Shown piece by piece: positions 35,957 to 43,899 of a DNA stretch of 64,000 bases. The first letter of the stretch is position 1, and each line of letters opens with the position of its first letter. Both the position numbers and the translations under genes were made by a program. The DNA comes from Caballeronia glathei. GTDB taxonomy: Bacteria > Pseudomonadota > Gammaproteobacteria > Burkholderiales > Burkholderiaceae. Below the pieces are notes generated by a model, which had not been told where the DNA came from, ran no database searches, and saw only the letters and a list, made by a program, of their open reading frames with translations. The stretch is taken from contig NZ_JFHC01000031.1 in assembly GCF_000698595.1 (NCBI RefSeq), positions 1-64,000 of the forward strand. The letters are read 5' to 3'.

Positions 35957-35967
35957 AAAGTGACTTT
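35957..35967. promoter_or_regulatory. Palindromic motif AAAGTGACTTT, copy 1
   Basis: AAAGTNACTTT dyad upstream of the plus-strand gene at 36057. Shared with 43246-43256 and 62878-62888; candidate phage operator. Confidence 0.4.
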
Positions 35968-36056
35968 TAAGATGCCCAAAACGGGCGAATAATGACTCTG
36001 TAGAGGACGTCCCCCACCGAAGGAGCGGACGTCCGAATACTTGCGGAGAGCACCGC

Positions 36057-36407
36057 ATGTTGCCTGGGTCGAACCTGGACGCGGAAGCGCGCGCCGAGCT
36101 GCTTTGCTATCTCGTGGTATCGCACTTGGTCGCACGCGCGACAGTCGGCGAATGGCTGACGGTCGAACAAATCTATGAATCGGCGCGGATTTGGCTGCGG
36201 GCGAACGGCGGCATAGCAGACTGGCCCGAGAGGTTACAGCTCGCGCGAATGTCGCTTGAACTCACACCTCGGCTATCGGCGCTGCCATTCTCCAAAGACG
36301 AAACGTCGCTCCTCGAACTGTTCGCGGATCGATGGCAACTGGACTATCGGTCGCCCATGGTTCAAGGCATCTACGGAGCGTGCGAACGGCATCTGCGCCG
36401 CGCTTAA
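36057..36407 (+). CDS. Small prophage protein of unknown function, opposite strand to the late operon
   Basis: 116 residues, mostly helical and soluble (LDAEARAELLCYLVVSHLVA, WLTVEQIYESARIWLRANGG). GGAGAGCACCGC precedes the ATG, a good site. It is one of only two plus-strand genes inside the phage block, sitting between the methylase and the lysis cassette, which is typical of a prophage-expressed moron or a regulator. A palindromic AAAGTGACTTT motif is 90 bases upstream. No family recognised. Confidence 0.65.
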   Translation: MLPGSNLDAEARAELLCYLVVSHLVARATVGEWLTVEQIYESARIWLRANGGIADWPERLQLARMSLELTPRLSALPFSKDETSLLELFADRWQLDYRSPMVQGIYGACERHLRRA

Positions 36408-36501
36408 CGTGCGGTTCCGGGCGTGACTCCATCAGCGCTACCAGATTGCGCCCCGTCTGAGCCGACAATGTCTTCCGGCCGACGAAAGACGGAAACGGGG
36501 C

Positions 36502-37143
36502 TTACTGAGTGGTCGGGGTCGTGCGCCCTTCCTCGAGTCGCGCGGTAGTCGGGTCCGATCGAGACACCACCGTATCCGGCGACACCGCGAACTGTGTAAT
36601 CGCCGCAGCTTGCTTGTCCGCCCGTGACGAGGAACCGAAGAAGTACTCCTTCGAGCCCAGTACCATCGCGATCAGAATCCCAAACAGCGTATCGAGCGCG
36701 CGCATCACGCCGTCATCGACCCGGATCTGCTTCGCGGCGAGCAAGAACTCCAGTCCGATCACGGCGAAGAGCGCCGCCGTATACATATAAGCGAGATTGC
36801 GCGCGGTGTGATCGTGCTCGGTTGCCGCGAAGTCGCGCGCGCTCGCGCGATCGTCAGCGGCCACCTTGTCGGCCTGCACCTGGATGCCCGCCATGTTCTC
36901 GGCATGCGTGAAGCCGGCCTGGCGCATCTTCAGCGCGAACTCGTCGTCCGCCTGTTTGAGCGCGAGCAGTTGCTCGGGCGTCACCTGCTGGCCGGTCAAC
37001 GCCGCCTTCACGGCGTCCACCGAACCGTCGGAAAGACCAAGCTTGCCTGCGATCGCCGTCGCGGCCATCGCAGCAATACCCGGCACACCACCGGTCAGCG
37101 CCGTGACGAGCCAGGGCGCCACCGTTCTCAGGAAATCCATCAT
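36502..37143 (-). CDS. Putative holin (3-TM type)
   Basis: 213 residues starting at the ATG that overlaps the endolysin stop (ATGATG with TGA). The N-terminus is a hydrophobic helical pair (MMDFLRTVAPWLVTALTGG, GIAAMAATAIAGKLG), and two further helices follow (YMYTAALFAVIGLEFLLAA and TLFGILIAMVLGSKEYFFG). The order and helix placement match the Holin_3TM-type proteins seen with GH108-like endolysins. Predicted to permeabilise the inner membrane at lysis. The C-terminal 40 residues are polar. Confidence 0.75.
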   Translation of the reverse strand: MMDFLRTVAPWLVTALTGGVPGIAAMAATAIAGKLGLSDGSVDAVKAALTGQQVTPEQLLALKQADDEFALKMRQAGFTHAENMAGIQVQADKVAADDRASARDFAATEHDHTARNLAYMYTAALFAVIGLEFLLAAKQIRVDDGVMRALDTLFGILIAMVLGSKEYFFGSSSRADKQAAAITQFAVSPDTVVSRSDPTTARLEEGRTTPTTQ

Positions 37144-37691
37144 GCGCTCACCCCCAAGGCCCGATTGAGCTGCCAGCCATATTCGAACGTCTCGTTCTCG
37201 ACGCGCTTTTCGGCACACTCGATGTAATAGACGGACTGCTGCGCGCTCACCATGCCGAGCAGCACACGATGGCCCTCCGCGCCACGCGCGGCGAGAAACG
37301 CCTTCAGCGCCGCGATGGTCATCGCGCCAATGCCGCCGTCGACGACCAGGTCCGGAAACGCGTGCCCAGCCTGATTCAATACATTCAGTGCACGCTGCAA
37401 GAACCGCACGCCGGTCGCCTGCCCGGTGTTCACGCCGATCTCGAACAATTTGTCGGCAAGGGCCGGCGACACCGCATCAACCAGGTCGAGCTTCGGCTGC
37501 AGCCAGTACCGGCTCGTGTAGATCTGAACGGCGGTCGCACGCGGCATGTCGCGCATCGGGCCGACATAGCCGAATGCGCGCGCCACGGCGATCGTAACGC
37601 CCCACATCGTTTCGCCTCCAGCGTCCGCCGCCTGGTTCGAATACGCGCCCTCGCGGCCGATCAGCACGTCAATTTTCTCGTCAAGCGTCAT
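37140..37691 (-). CDS. Phage endolysin, glycosyl hydrolase 108 / secretion-activator type
   Basis: 183 residues. The N-terminus IDVLIGREGAYSNQAADAGG followed by ETMWGVTIAVARAFGY is the GH108 motif pattern; E15 in REG is the expected catalytic Glu. The C-terminal half carries a peptidoglycan-binding-3-like segment (FLQRALNVLNQAG, DGGIGAMTIAAL). It cleaves the glycan backbone of peptidoglycan at lysis. It overlaps the upstream membrane gene (stop 37688) and the downstream holin. Confidence 0.9.
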   Translation of the reverse strand: MTLDEKIDVLIGREGAYSNQAADAGGETMWGVTIAVARAFGYVGPMRDMPRATAVQIYTSRYWLQPKLDLVDAVSPALADKLFEIGVNTGQATGVRFLQRALNVLNQAGHAFPDLVVDGGIGAMTIAALKAFLAARGAEGHRVLLGMVSAQQSVYYIECAEKRVENETFEYGWQLNRALGVSA

Positions 37692-38137
37692 TGCTTCGTT
37701 CCTTTTGTCATGGTCTGTTCCAGAACCTCGAGGCGCTGCTGCTGCAGGCGGTTGAGGATGTCGCCTTCGTTGATATGCGTGAACACCCAAACGATCGAGC
37801 CCACCATGAAGGTCTGCACGATGCCCAGCACAACGCCGAGCACCCACATCGCGCCCTTGGCTGTGTTCTTCATCGCCGCGACCCGGTCGTCCACCTCGCC
37901 GATCCGCTCCTCGAGCGCTTCACGCTCCTTCTTGCCTTTGTCCACGCGCCCCCACAGCAGCTCGATGTCCTTGCGCGCGTTCTGGTTGTGAATGGACATC
38001 TCCGCAATCGCGCGATCGAGTGCCGCAACCGGCTTCACGGAGCTCTTGATGTCTTCGACGCTGGTCGCCACGCTGCGCAGTTGCTCGCCAAAGCGTGCGA
38101 TCTGTATCGCCAGGTCGTTGTTTTGCTGGTCACCCAT
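37688..38137 (-). CDS. Coiled-coil plus C-terminal membrane helix protein, lysis cassette
   Basis: 149 residues. A long amphipathic/coiled-coil region (about 10-85, with DIELLWGRVDKGKKEREALE) leads to one transmembrane helix (AMWVLGVVLGIVQTFMVGSI) and a short charged tail. The layout resembles XhlA-type holin accessory proteins. It sits at the start of the lysis cassette, right after a terminator, and overlaps the endolysin start by four bases. An i-spanin is a less likely alternative, since the helix is not N-terminal. Confidence 0.65.
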   Translation of the reverse strand: MGDQQNNDLAIQIARFGEQLRSVATSVEDIKSSVKPVAALDRAIAEMSIHNQNARKDIELLWGRVDKGKKEREALEERIGEVDDRVAAMKNTAKGAMWVLGVVLGIVQTFMVGSIVWVFTHINEGDILNRLQQQRLEVLEQTMTKGTKQ

Positions 38138-38156
38138 CGACTCGCCCGTTCCCCAA

Positions 38157-38182
38157 ATAAAAAACCGCCCGGGCGGGCGGTT
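38157..38182 (-). terminator. Terminator between tail gene D and the lysis cassette
   Basis: AACCGCCC / GGGCGGTT arms with a GGGC loop, followed on the minus strand by a seven-base T run. It lies between tail gene D and the lysis genes, inside the late operon. Confidence 0.85.
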
Positions 38183-38204
38183 TGCGCAAAGTTGCTTTGA
38201 TGCG

Positions 38205-39257
38205 TTATTTCGACGGTGCAGGTACCACGAGGTTGATCCGCTTACCCTTCTTTTTCTCGTGCCCGACCTTCGCCTTACCCTTGTTCCCGGCGTTGAGTTC
38301 GACACGCGTCTCCCAACTGCGCCCCGCGTAGTCGTGCGTGACCGACTCGATCAGGAAATCGCCGTCCGCCTGCTTTTTGAAGCCCTTGAGTGTGACCGTC
38401 TTCTCGGCGGAGAAATCGGCACGGCCTTGCATGAGCATCGTGCTCTTCGCCGTGTGATGATTCAGCTTCTGCAGACGGGCATTCGCCGCCGCCTTCGCGG
38501 CCTCTGAGCTGGCGAACGCATGCCGCTCGGTATGCACGGCAGCGGCGCCCTTCGGGGCGTCCGGATTCGGGATGACGAGGTCGATCTTTTTGCCGGTCTT
38601 CACGTCGTGCACCTTGGTGCGCACCGCGGCGAAGCTGGCACGGTCGGCAAACGTGATCTCGTAGTCGAGCAGCATGTTCGGCGTGAGCATGATCGAAGGC
38701 AGCGGAAACCCGCTTGCGCTCTTGCCCGCACCGCGGCCCGCCACGATGAGCTTGCCCGCCTTCACGGTCGCGGTCGCCCCGTGCTGCCGTGACAGACGCG
38801 TGATGAAGTGCAAGTCGCTCTCACCGAATTGATCGGCACGTGGCACCAGCACGTCGATCGCGCACACCGGCGTCCATTGGTTCCGACGCGCGACGTCGCC
38901 GACGATGTCGGCGAGCTTCGTGTTTTCCCAACTGCCATAGCGATGCGTTTTTGAGGTCGCCCGCATGTTCGCGGGCCGGCCCCGGATCAGTACCGAGGCG
39001 GGCGGCCCTTTAAGCGAAATCTCATCGATTGCGTACTCGCCGAGGAATGCCAGGCCCTGCCCCTCCCATCCGAGCGAGACCTTGAGCGTGGCGCCCTTCG
39101 GCGGAAACTCGATCTTGCCGTCCCGATCGTCAAGCTCGATCTCGCACTCGTCGGCATCCAACCCCGGCTTGTCGACGGTGTGGATGCGCAACACGCGATC
39201 TTGAATCACCCTCGTGATGTCATCGCCGTTCGCAATGATCTGAAAAATTGCCCTCAT
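38205..39257 (-). CDS. P2-like late control / tail protein D
   Basis: 350 residues; start at the ATG after GGGGAGCATTG. Typical P2 gpD stretches are GESDLHFITRLSRQHGAT near 145-162 and FLIESVTHDYAGRSWETRVE near the end. In P2, D is a baseplate hub/tail component (named for late control). It is the last gene of the tail cluster, downstream of X and U, and is followed by a terminator. Confidence 0.92.
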   Translation of the reverse strand: MRAIFQIIANGDDITRVIQDRVLRIHTVDKPGLDADECEIELDDRDGKIEFPPKGATLKVSLGWEGQGLAFLGEYAIDEISLKGPPASVLIRGRPANMRATSKTHRYGSWENTKLADIVGDVARRNQWTPVCAIDVLVPRADQFGESDLHFITRLSRQHGATATVKAGKLIVAGRGAGKSASGFPLPSIMLTPNMLLDYEITFADRASFAAVRTKVHDVKTGKKIDLVIPNPDAPKGAAAVHTERHAFASSEAAKAAANARLQKLNHHTAKSTMLMQGRADFSAEKTVTLKGFKKQADGDFLIESVTHDYAGRSWETRVELNAGNKGKAKVGHEKKKGKRINLVVPAPSK

Positions 39258-39277
39258 CAATGCTCCCCGATCTCACT

Positions 39278-39484
39278 CTAGGTCCACAACTGCACGGGCT
39301 CGTCGCGTGGCGCCTCGACGTCGGGCAGCGTGATCAAGATTCCCGCAGAGAACGGCTGCTCCTGTGCGGCCAGGCCCAGATTGGCCTCGTACACGGCCTC
39401 GACCATTCCGGTCACCGAGCCATACACCGCATAGCAGATCTCGTCGAGCACGTCGCCCTCAGACGTTCTTATAGTCTTCGCCAT
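39278..39484 (-). CDS. P2-like tail protein X
   Basis: 68 residues: EGDVLDEICYAVYGSVTGMV is a LysM-like segment characteristic of gpX, which helps bind the tail or baseplate. The start ATG at 39484 overlaps the end of the U gene. SD-like GGAG lies upstream. Length and order (T-U-X-D) match P2. Confidence 0.9.
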   Translation of the reverse strand: MAKTIRTSEGDVLDEICYAVYGSVTGMVEAVYEANLGLAAQEQPFSAGILITLPDVEAPRDEPVQLWT

Positions 39485-40340
39485 AGCGGCCGAACTCCAG
39501 GCTGAAGGTCTGTTTGCGTGGGGCACCGTCGGACATCAGCGCCTCCTGCTCCTCATCGATGCCCTGCAGGTACCAGCGCCCGAGCACTTCGCCGTAGCCC
39601 GTCGTGAGCTGCACGGGCACCATCTTGTCGCCGATTGTCCGCAGTGCGTCGAGTTGCTTGGCGCCGGGGCCGGATGCCGCGAACACGACGCCGGAGAGCG
39701 CGATCGTCTCGCCGCCCTGACTGACCGCCTGCAGCGCCTCCTGACGATTCAGACGCTCCTGCGAAGCCACCTTGTACCTGGTTGTGCGCCGCAGCCGGTC
39801 GAAGGCCGCAGTCGACAGGTTGAAGTGGAACGTATCGCCCGCATCGGACGTCAGCGTCATCAGGTGAGGCGTCGCGGTCGACGCCCCATCGAGCAGCCCC
39901 GAAAACAGCGAACCTGCCCCGGTCGATGTCGCGGCAGCCCCTGGTGACGGCGTCTCCTTGATCCCCGCAAGGGCATTGAACTTGGTACGGACGTCGCCCA
40001 AGGCGCGGGTCACAGTATCGGCCGCGGATTTGATCAGCGGGTGGCTCGACGCATCCGCCAGCTTCAGGACGCTGCCGACTGACGACTGCACGGCGTTGAA
40101 GCTGCGCACCACGGCGCCGACCTTCGGAATCGTATCGCTTGCCACCGATAATGCGCTGCTCGCACCGGATAGCAACTCGCCGGCATTCTGCAGATTGCCG
40201 GTCGCGAGCTTCTGCAGGACGGCGACCGTGTTGGCACTCGCCGGCCGATTACGCGCTTCGACGCGGCTTAACTGGCGCACGCGCTCGGTTGCGATACTGG
40301 ACTGCGTCGCAGCCTGCGTGATGTATCTCTCAAATTCCAA
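39459..40340 (-). CDS. P2-like tail protein U with long N-terminal extension
   Basis: 293 residues, about twice the size of P2 gpU. The gpU-like domain is C-terminal (about 150-293), with GEVLGRWYLQGIDEEQ and FSLEFGRYGEDYKNV. The N-terminal 130 residues are helical and Ala/Ser-rich (LATGNLQNAGELLSGASSAL) with no match I recognise. gpU is a tail-completion/terminator component. The order is T-U-X-D; it starts 8 bases after the T stop. Confidence 0.85.
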   Translation of the reverse strand: MEFERYITQAATQSSIATERVRQLSRVEARNRPASANTVAVLQKLATGNLQNAGELLSGASSALSVASDTIPKVGAVVRSFNAVQSSVGSVLKLADASSHPLIKSAADTVTRALGDVRTKFNALAGIKETPSPGAAATSTGAGSLFSGLLDGASTATPHLMTLTSDAGDTFHFNLSTAAFDRLRRTTRYKVASQERLNRQEALQAVSQGGETIALSGVVFAASGPGAKQLDALRTIGDKMVPVQLTTGYGEVLGRWYLQGIDEEQEALMSDGAPRKQTFSLEFGRYGEDYKNV

Positions 40341-40348
40341 AGCATCTC

Positions 40349-42805
40349 CTACAGGTGGGGCGAATCGAACATCGCCGAGCGATTGTTTTTCGCAAGCTCG
40401 TCTTTCATCATGCGCTGCAGCTGCGGCGAGACCTTCGCGAGAAGGCGATCGGCCGCATCGCTGCTCGGCTCGCCCTGCAGCGTGACGTGAAAGACCGGCG
40501 CAAAGGTGTTCTGTTGCTCGACCTTGGTGAACGGCTTGTCAGCGCCAAGCGGCTTGGCGAGCGCTTTCGCCTGCACCACCGCATTCGCGGCGGAAGGCTG
40601 CGCGTCCTCGGGGCGGGCAAATGCCCACTTCGCGACCGCGCCGAGCGCTTTCTCACCCGCGAAGGCGCCCACCGCACCGCCGGCGAGGCCGCCCACCGCT
40701 GCGCCGATCGGCCCGCCGAGCGCACCGATCATGGCGCCGACCTTGGCGCCCAGCACACCGCCCGCCAGGCTGCCCGCAATGCCGCCAAAGCCCTTAGCTT
40801 TCTCCGCGCGACCGTCATCGCTATTCGCGACCGCATACGCGTTTGTCGCGGCCATGCCCAGCTTGACCACGGTGCCCGCCGTCGCGAGCCGGCCCGCGTA
40901 CGGCATCACCCGGCCGACGATGCCGCGCGCGGCGCCCGCGATGCGCGCCAGCCGTCCGCCCTGAGCGGCGGCTCCGGCAGCGCCCCCGGCGGCGGCACCT
41001 GCGGCGCCGAGCTCACCGGCGATGGCGCCCGCAGCACCGGCGGCACCGCCCAGGCCACCACCGCCGGAAAGATTGACAACGAATACGCGCTGCACGCCAC
41101 CGGCTGCGACGCCACCCAACGCTTCAATAGCGCGGCCAACCGGGCCGGCCGGTCCACCCTTGCCGCCCCCACCAGCAGCGCCGCCTGCGCCACCGCGTCC
41201 GACCAGAATCGCACCGCGAGCGATATCGACCGCGCCGCGCCCGATCTGGAACAGTGACTTGGCGCCCCGATAGGCAAGCAGGCCCGCCGCGAGGCCCGCC
41301 ACCGCCATCGTCGCCTTCGGCGCAGCATCCGTGACTTTGGCGAGCCCTTCGCCGGTCGCCTTCGCCGCGTGTCCTGCAGCATCGGTGACGGGTCGCAGCG
41401 CATCGCCTATGCTCCGCATGGCGTCGTTCCACTGCTGCCCGACCTCGCTCCACACCTGCTTCGAGGCGTCACGGCGGTCGGCCAGGTCCTTCGCGATCTC
41501 GCCCGTCGCCTGCGCGGAATCCTTCTTGAGTCGCTGATACAGATCGGCGTTCTGCAGGTACGCGGTCAATGCGGCCTTCACCTGCATATCGTTGAAGAGG
41601 TCGCCCGTCTTCATCGTGTCTTCGAACGCCGCGATCTGCGCCCGGCGTTTGGCCGGATCCGCCTCGCTGTTTATGCCTTTCGCGGCGTCAGCGAGTTGCT
41701 TCGCCTTGGCAGGATCGGTGCGTTCAATGTACGCCCGAGCCAGAACGAAGGAAGCCTCGAGGGTCGACCAGCCCTTGCCGATCGCCTCGCGCATCTTCGC
41801 TTCATAGTCGACGCCAGCCTTCTTGTAGTTGTTCGCGGTTTCATTCGATCCGATCTTCGAAAACCAGTTTTTCAGATTGTTCGCCGCTTCGTCCGCTGTG
41901 CCGGCCGTCTTCATCTGCACCTGCAGCATTGCGCCGAGCTGCGTCACAGAGTCCTGCCCGGTGATGCCGATCTTCTGCATCTCAGCGAGCAGCACCGGAA
42001 ACCAGCGAGCCATGTCCGCCGACTCGAAGGAGCCCGCCTTGCCGAGAAACGCGATCGCCTCGAGCGCCTTGCCCATCTGCGCGGGGTCCGTGATCCTCGC
42101 GTTCTGCTGCAGCGCCTGAATCATCCCGGCCGTTTCGACGCTCGTGGCGCCCTGCCCAACGGAGAACTTCGCAACGAGCGGCGCGAGCTCGAGCGCCCGG
42201 TCCACCTCCATGCCACCAGCGACCATCTGGTTGACCGCCTCGGCGAGCTCGTTGCGATCGATGCCGTTGGCCGACGCGTCACGCCGGATCCGGCCGGCCA
42301 TTGACGCCTCTTGTTCGGTGCGCGCGATGCCCGTCTTAATCGCGATGTCGCGGATAATCGCCTGATAGTTCGCCGAGATCGTGGCGGGCACCGCGACGGC
42401 GGCGGAGAACTTGACCGCATCACCGATCGCGCCGCGCACGCCCTCGCGGCCGGCGACGATGCGCTCGCGACCCGCCGCCTTCAGGTCAAGCCCGCGTGCT
42501 GTGCGGCCAAGCCGCTGATACGCACGATCGAGCCGATCGACTTCGATGCCGGCCTCGCGCAGGGACCGCAGGTTCGTGTCGATCTTGCGCCGAATGCCGT
42601 CGGCTGTTTTGTCACCGGCTGTGTGCAGCCGCCGAAACTCGTCCTGCAGCTTGATCGTGTCACCGATCGTGCGTTGCCAAAGCCGCGTGTCGCTCGCCGT
42701 CTTCTTCAGACCGACAATGCGTGAGCTCGTCTCGCTGACGGCCTTGCCGAACGTCGCCGACACGGCCCCGCCAATGACAATTCCGAGCGCGATGTCATTT
42801 GCCAT
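40349..42805 (-). CDS. Tail tape-measure protein (P2 T-like)
   Basis: 818 residues, starting at MANDIALGIVIGGAVSATFG, the common P2-type tape-measure start. Residues about 50-400 are helical with the phage_tape_measure signature region (SYQAIIRD-type helices and MIQALQQNARITDPAQMG). The centre (about 480-700) holds Gly/Ala-rich hydrophobic segments (GGAIGAAVGGLAGGAVGAF), the usual membrane-active part. Length sets tail length in this family. It follows E/E' and precedes U. Confidence 0.92.
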   Translation of the reverse strand: MANDIALGIVIGGAVSATFGKAVSETSSRIVGLKKTASDTRLWQRTIGDTIKLQDEFRRLHTAGDKTADGIRRKIDTNLRSLREAGIEVDRLDRAYQRLGRTARGLDLKAAGRERIVAGREGVRGAIGDAVKFSAAVAVPATISANYQAIIRDIAIKTGIARTEQEASMAGRIRRDASANGIDRNELAEAVNQMVAGGMEVDRALELAPLVAKFSVGQGATSVETAGMIQALQQNARITDPAQMGKALEAIAFLGKAGSFESADMARWFPVLLAEMQKIGITGQDSVTQLGAMLQVQMKTAGTADEAANNLKNWFSKIGSNETANNYKKAGVDYEAKMREAIGKGWSTLEASFVLARAYIERTDPAKAKQLADAAKGINSEADPAKRRAQIAAFEDTMKTGDLFNDMQVKAALTAYLQNADLYQRLKKDSAQATGEIAKDLADRRDASKQVWSEVGQQWNDAMRSIGDALRPVTDAAGHAAKATGEGLAKVTDAAPKATMAVAGLAAGLLAYRGAKSLFQIGRGAVDIARGAILVGRGGAGGAAGGGGKGGPAGPVGRAIEALGGVAAGGVQRVFVVNLSGGGGLGGAAGAAGAIAGELGAAGAAAGGAAGAAAQGGRLARIAGAARGIVGRVMPYAGRLATAGTVVKLGMAATNAYAVANSDDGRAEKAKGFGGIAGSLAGGVLGAKVGAMIGALGGPIGAAVGGLAGGAVGAFAGEKALGAVAKWAFARPEDAQPSAANAVVQAKALAKPLGADKPFTKVEQQNTFAPVFHVTLQGEPSSDAADRLLAKVSPQLQRMMKDELAKNNRSAMFDSPHL

Positions 42806-42820
42806 TTCATCCCCCGTTCG

Positions 42821-43193
42821 TTAATCCGTCAGCCACCAGATCACGTCATCGAGCGTCAGCTCATCAATGTCAGGCGGCGACATCCGAAGCTCGATCAGCA
42901 GGCGCCTCACCAGCTTTTTGAGCGTCTGCGGGCTGATCTTTGCGAGGGGTGCGAAATCGAAAGTAGGCATCCTGCAGGCGGTGATAGTCGTCCAGATCCA
43001 TGCCCTCCAGGTCGCTCGGCGCGACCTCCGCCAGCGCCGCGAAAAGCGCCAGTTCCTGCCCGTCTTCATCGCCCGCGGCCACCTTTTGTGCCGCGCGCAT
43101 GTCGCGAACCTTCGGGCGACGCAGCGTCAGGCTGTCGCGCACGACGCCGTCGAATGCCGTCGGATAGTTGAGCTTGACCGTTACCGTGTCCAT
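42821..43193 (-). CDS. E+E' tail chaperone frameshift product (candidate)
   Basis: The second frame continues past the stop of the short E product as TFDFAPLAKISPQTLKKL and ends ELTLDDVIWWLTD, which resembles the P2 gpE' extension (a short domain ending in a WW/LL-type motif). It ends 16 bases before the tape-measure start. It has no own ribosome-binding site for its ATG at 43069, so production by a frameshift from the E frame is the natural reading. The offset is +1 (equivalently -2) relative to E, unlike the -1 shift of P2. The slip site lies somewhere in the overlap 42870-43070. Confidence 0.55.
42870..43193 (-). CDS. P2 E-like tail assembly chaperone (short product)
   Basis: 107 residues; MDTVTVKLNYPTAFDGVVRD and LTLRRPKVRDMRAAQKVAAG are typical of phage tail-assembly chaperones (Phage_TAC family). 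It lies in the usual place between the tail tube gene and the tape measure gene, and is read as the unshifted product. The C-terminal part after about residue 72 overlaps the alternative frame that encodes E'. Confidence 0.88.
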   Translation of the reverse strand: MDTVTVKLNYPTAFDGVVRDSLTLRRPKVRDMRAAQKVAAGDEDGQELALFAALAEVAPSDLEGMDLDDYHRLQDAYFRFRTPRKDQPADAQKAGEAPADRASDVAA

Positions 43194-43207
43194 TCAGAAC
43201 CTCAAAC

Positions 43208-43237
43208 AAAAAACGGCGGGCATTGCGCGCCCGCCGT
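43208..43237 (-). terminator. Terminator between FII and E
   Basis: Perfect arms ACGGCGGGC (43213-43221) and GCCCGCCGT (43229-43237); six T residues follow on the minus strand. Located inside the late operon, between tube and chaperone genes. Confidence 0.85.
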
Positions 43238-43245
43238 GATGGTGA

Positions 43246-43256
43246 AAAGTGACTTT
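43246..43256. promoter_or_regulatory. Palindromic motif AAAGTGACTTT, copy 2
   Basis: Same dyad in the FII-E intergenic space, 9 bases from the terminator at 43208-43237. Confidence 0.4.
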
Positions 43257-43306
43257 GCGGCGGGTCGCGTCGCGCCCCCTCACAGCAGCTACCGCAGTCC
43301 TGCCCT

Positions 43307-43810
43307 TCACATGCCGATCGCTTTGCGAATCTCCGCGAGCTGATCGACCCCGTTGATCATGCGCACCATGCCGAGCAGATCGATCTCGTGCACTGCGGCC
43401 CCGTCGATCTCCAGCTTGTAGTAGCTCAGCGAGACCGTGTACTTCGCCTCCGACTTCTCGCCGGCCTTCCAATCACCCGGATCGATCTCGGAGAGCATCC
43501 CGCGAAACGACGCGGCGGCCGACTTGGTCTTGCCCTTCATGTCCCTGAACGCCCCGCGAAATACGCCGTTGAACGCAGTCGCATCGGCAAGCCCGAAGAA
43601 GTTCAGCACCTCGCGCGTCATCGACGCCATCGCGAACGCGGCGTCCATCGCTTCCATGCCGAGGTCCATCTTCACGGGACCGTCCATGCCGCCGCCGCGA
43701 TGCTCGTCGGTCTTGATCTTGAGCTTGGGCAGCGTCACCGAGGTCGACAGGCCGGCGAAGCCCTTACCGTCGACGTACAGGTTGTAATTTGAAAGTGTTT
43801 CCGGAATCAC
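43307..43810 (-). CDS. P2-like tail tube protein FII
   Basis: 167 residues from a GTG with GAGAGGTGACGT upstream. IPETLSNYNLYVDGKGFAGL at the start and the ASFRGMLSEIDPGDWKAGEK region are typical of contractile-tail tube proteins. It polymerises inside the sheath. It directly follows FI and is followed by a terminator. Confidence 0.92.
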   Translation of the reverse strand: MIPETLSNYNLYVDGKGFAGLSTSVTLPKLKIKTDEHRGGGMDGPVKMDLGMEAMDAAFAMASMTREVLNFFGLADATAFNGVFRGAFRDMKGKTKSAAASFRGMLSEIDPGDWKAGEKSEAKYTVSLSYYKLEIDGAAVHEIDLLGMVRMINGVDQLAEIRKAIGM

Positions 43811-43860
43811 ACGTCACCTCTCAGGTGTTGGGTTCTACGTTGAATTCAACGTTGGTTTCA

Positions 43861-43899
43861 GTGGTGCTATTACGTGGTGCTATTACGTGGCGCTATTGC
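43861..43899. repeat. 13-base tandem repeat, three copies, across the FI stop codon
   Basis: GTGGTGCTATTAC twice (43861-43873 and 43874-43886), then GTGGCGCTATTGC (43887-43899). On the coding (minus) strand each unit carries TAG; the 13-base period puts these in three different frames. The FI gene stops in the last-listed copy. Confidence 0.85.
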
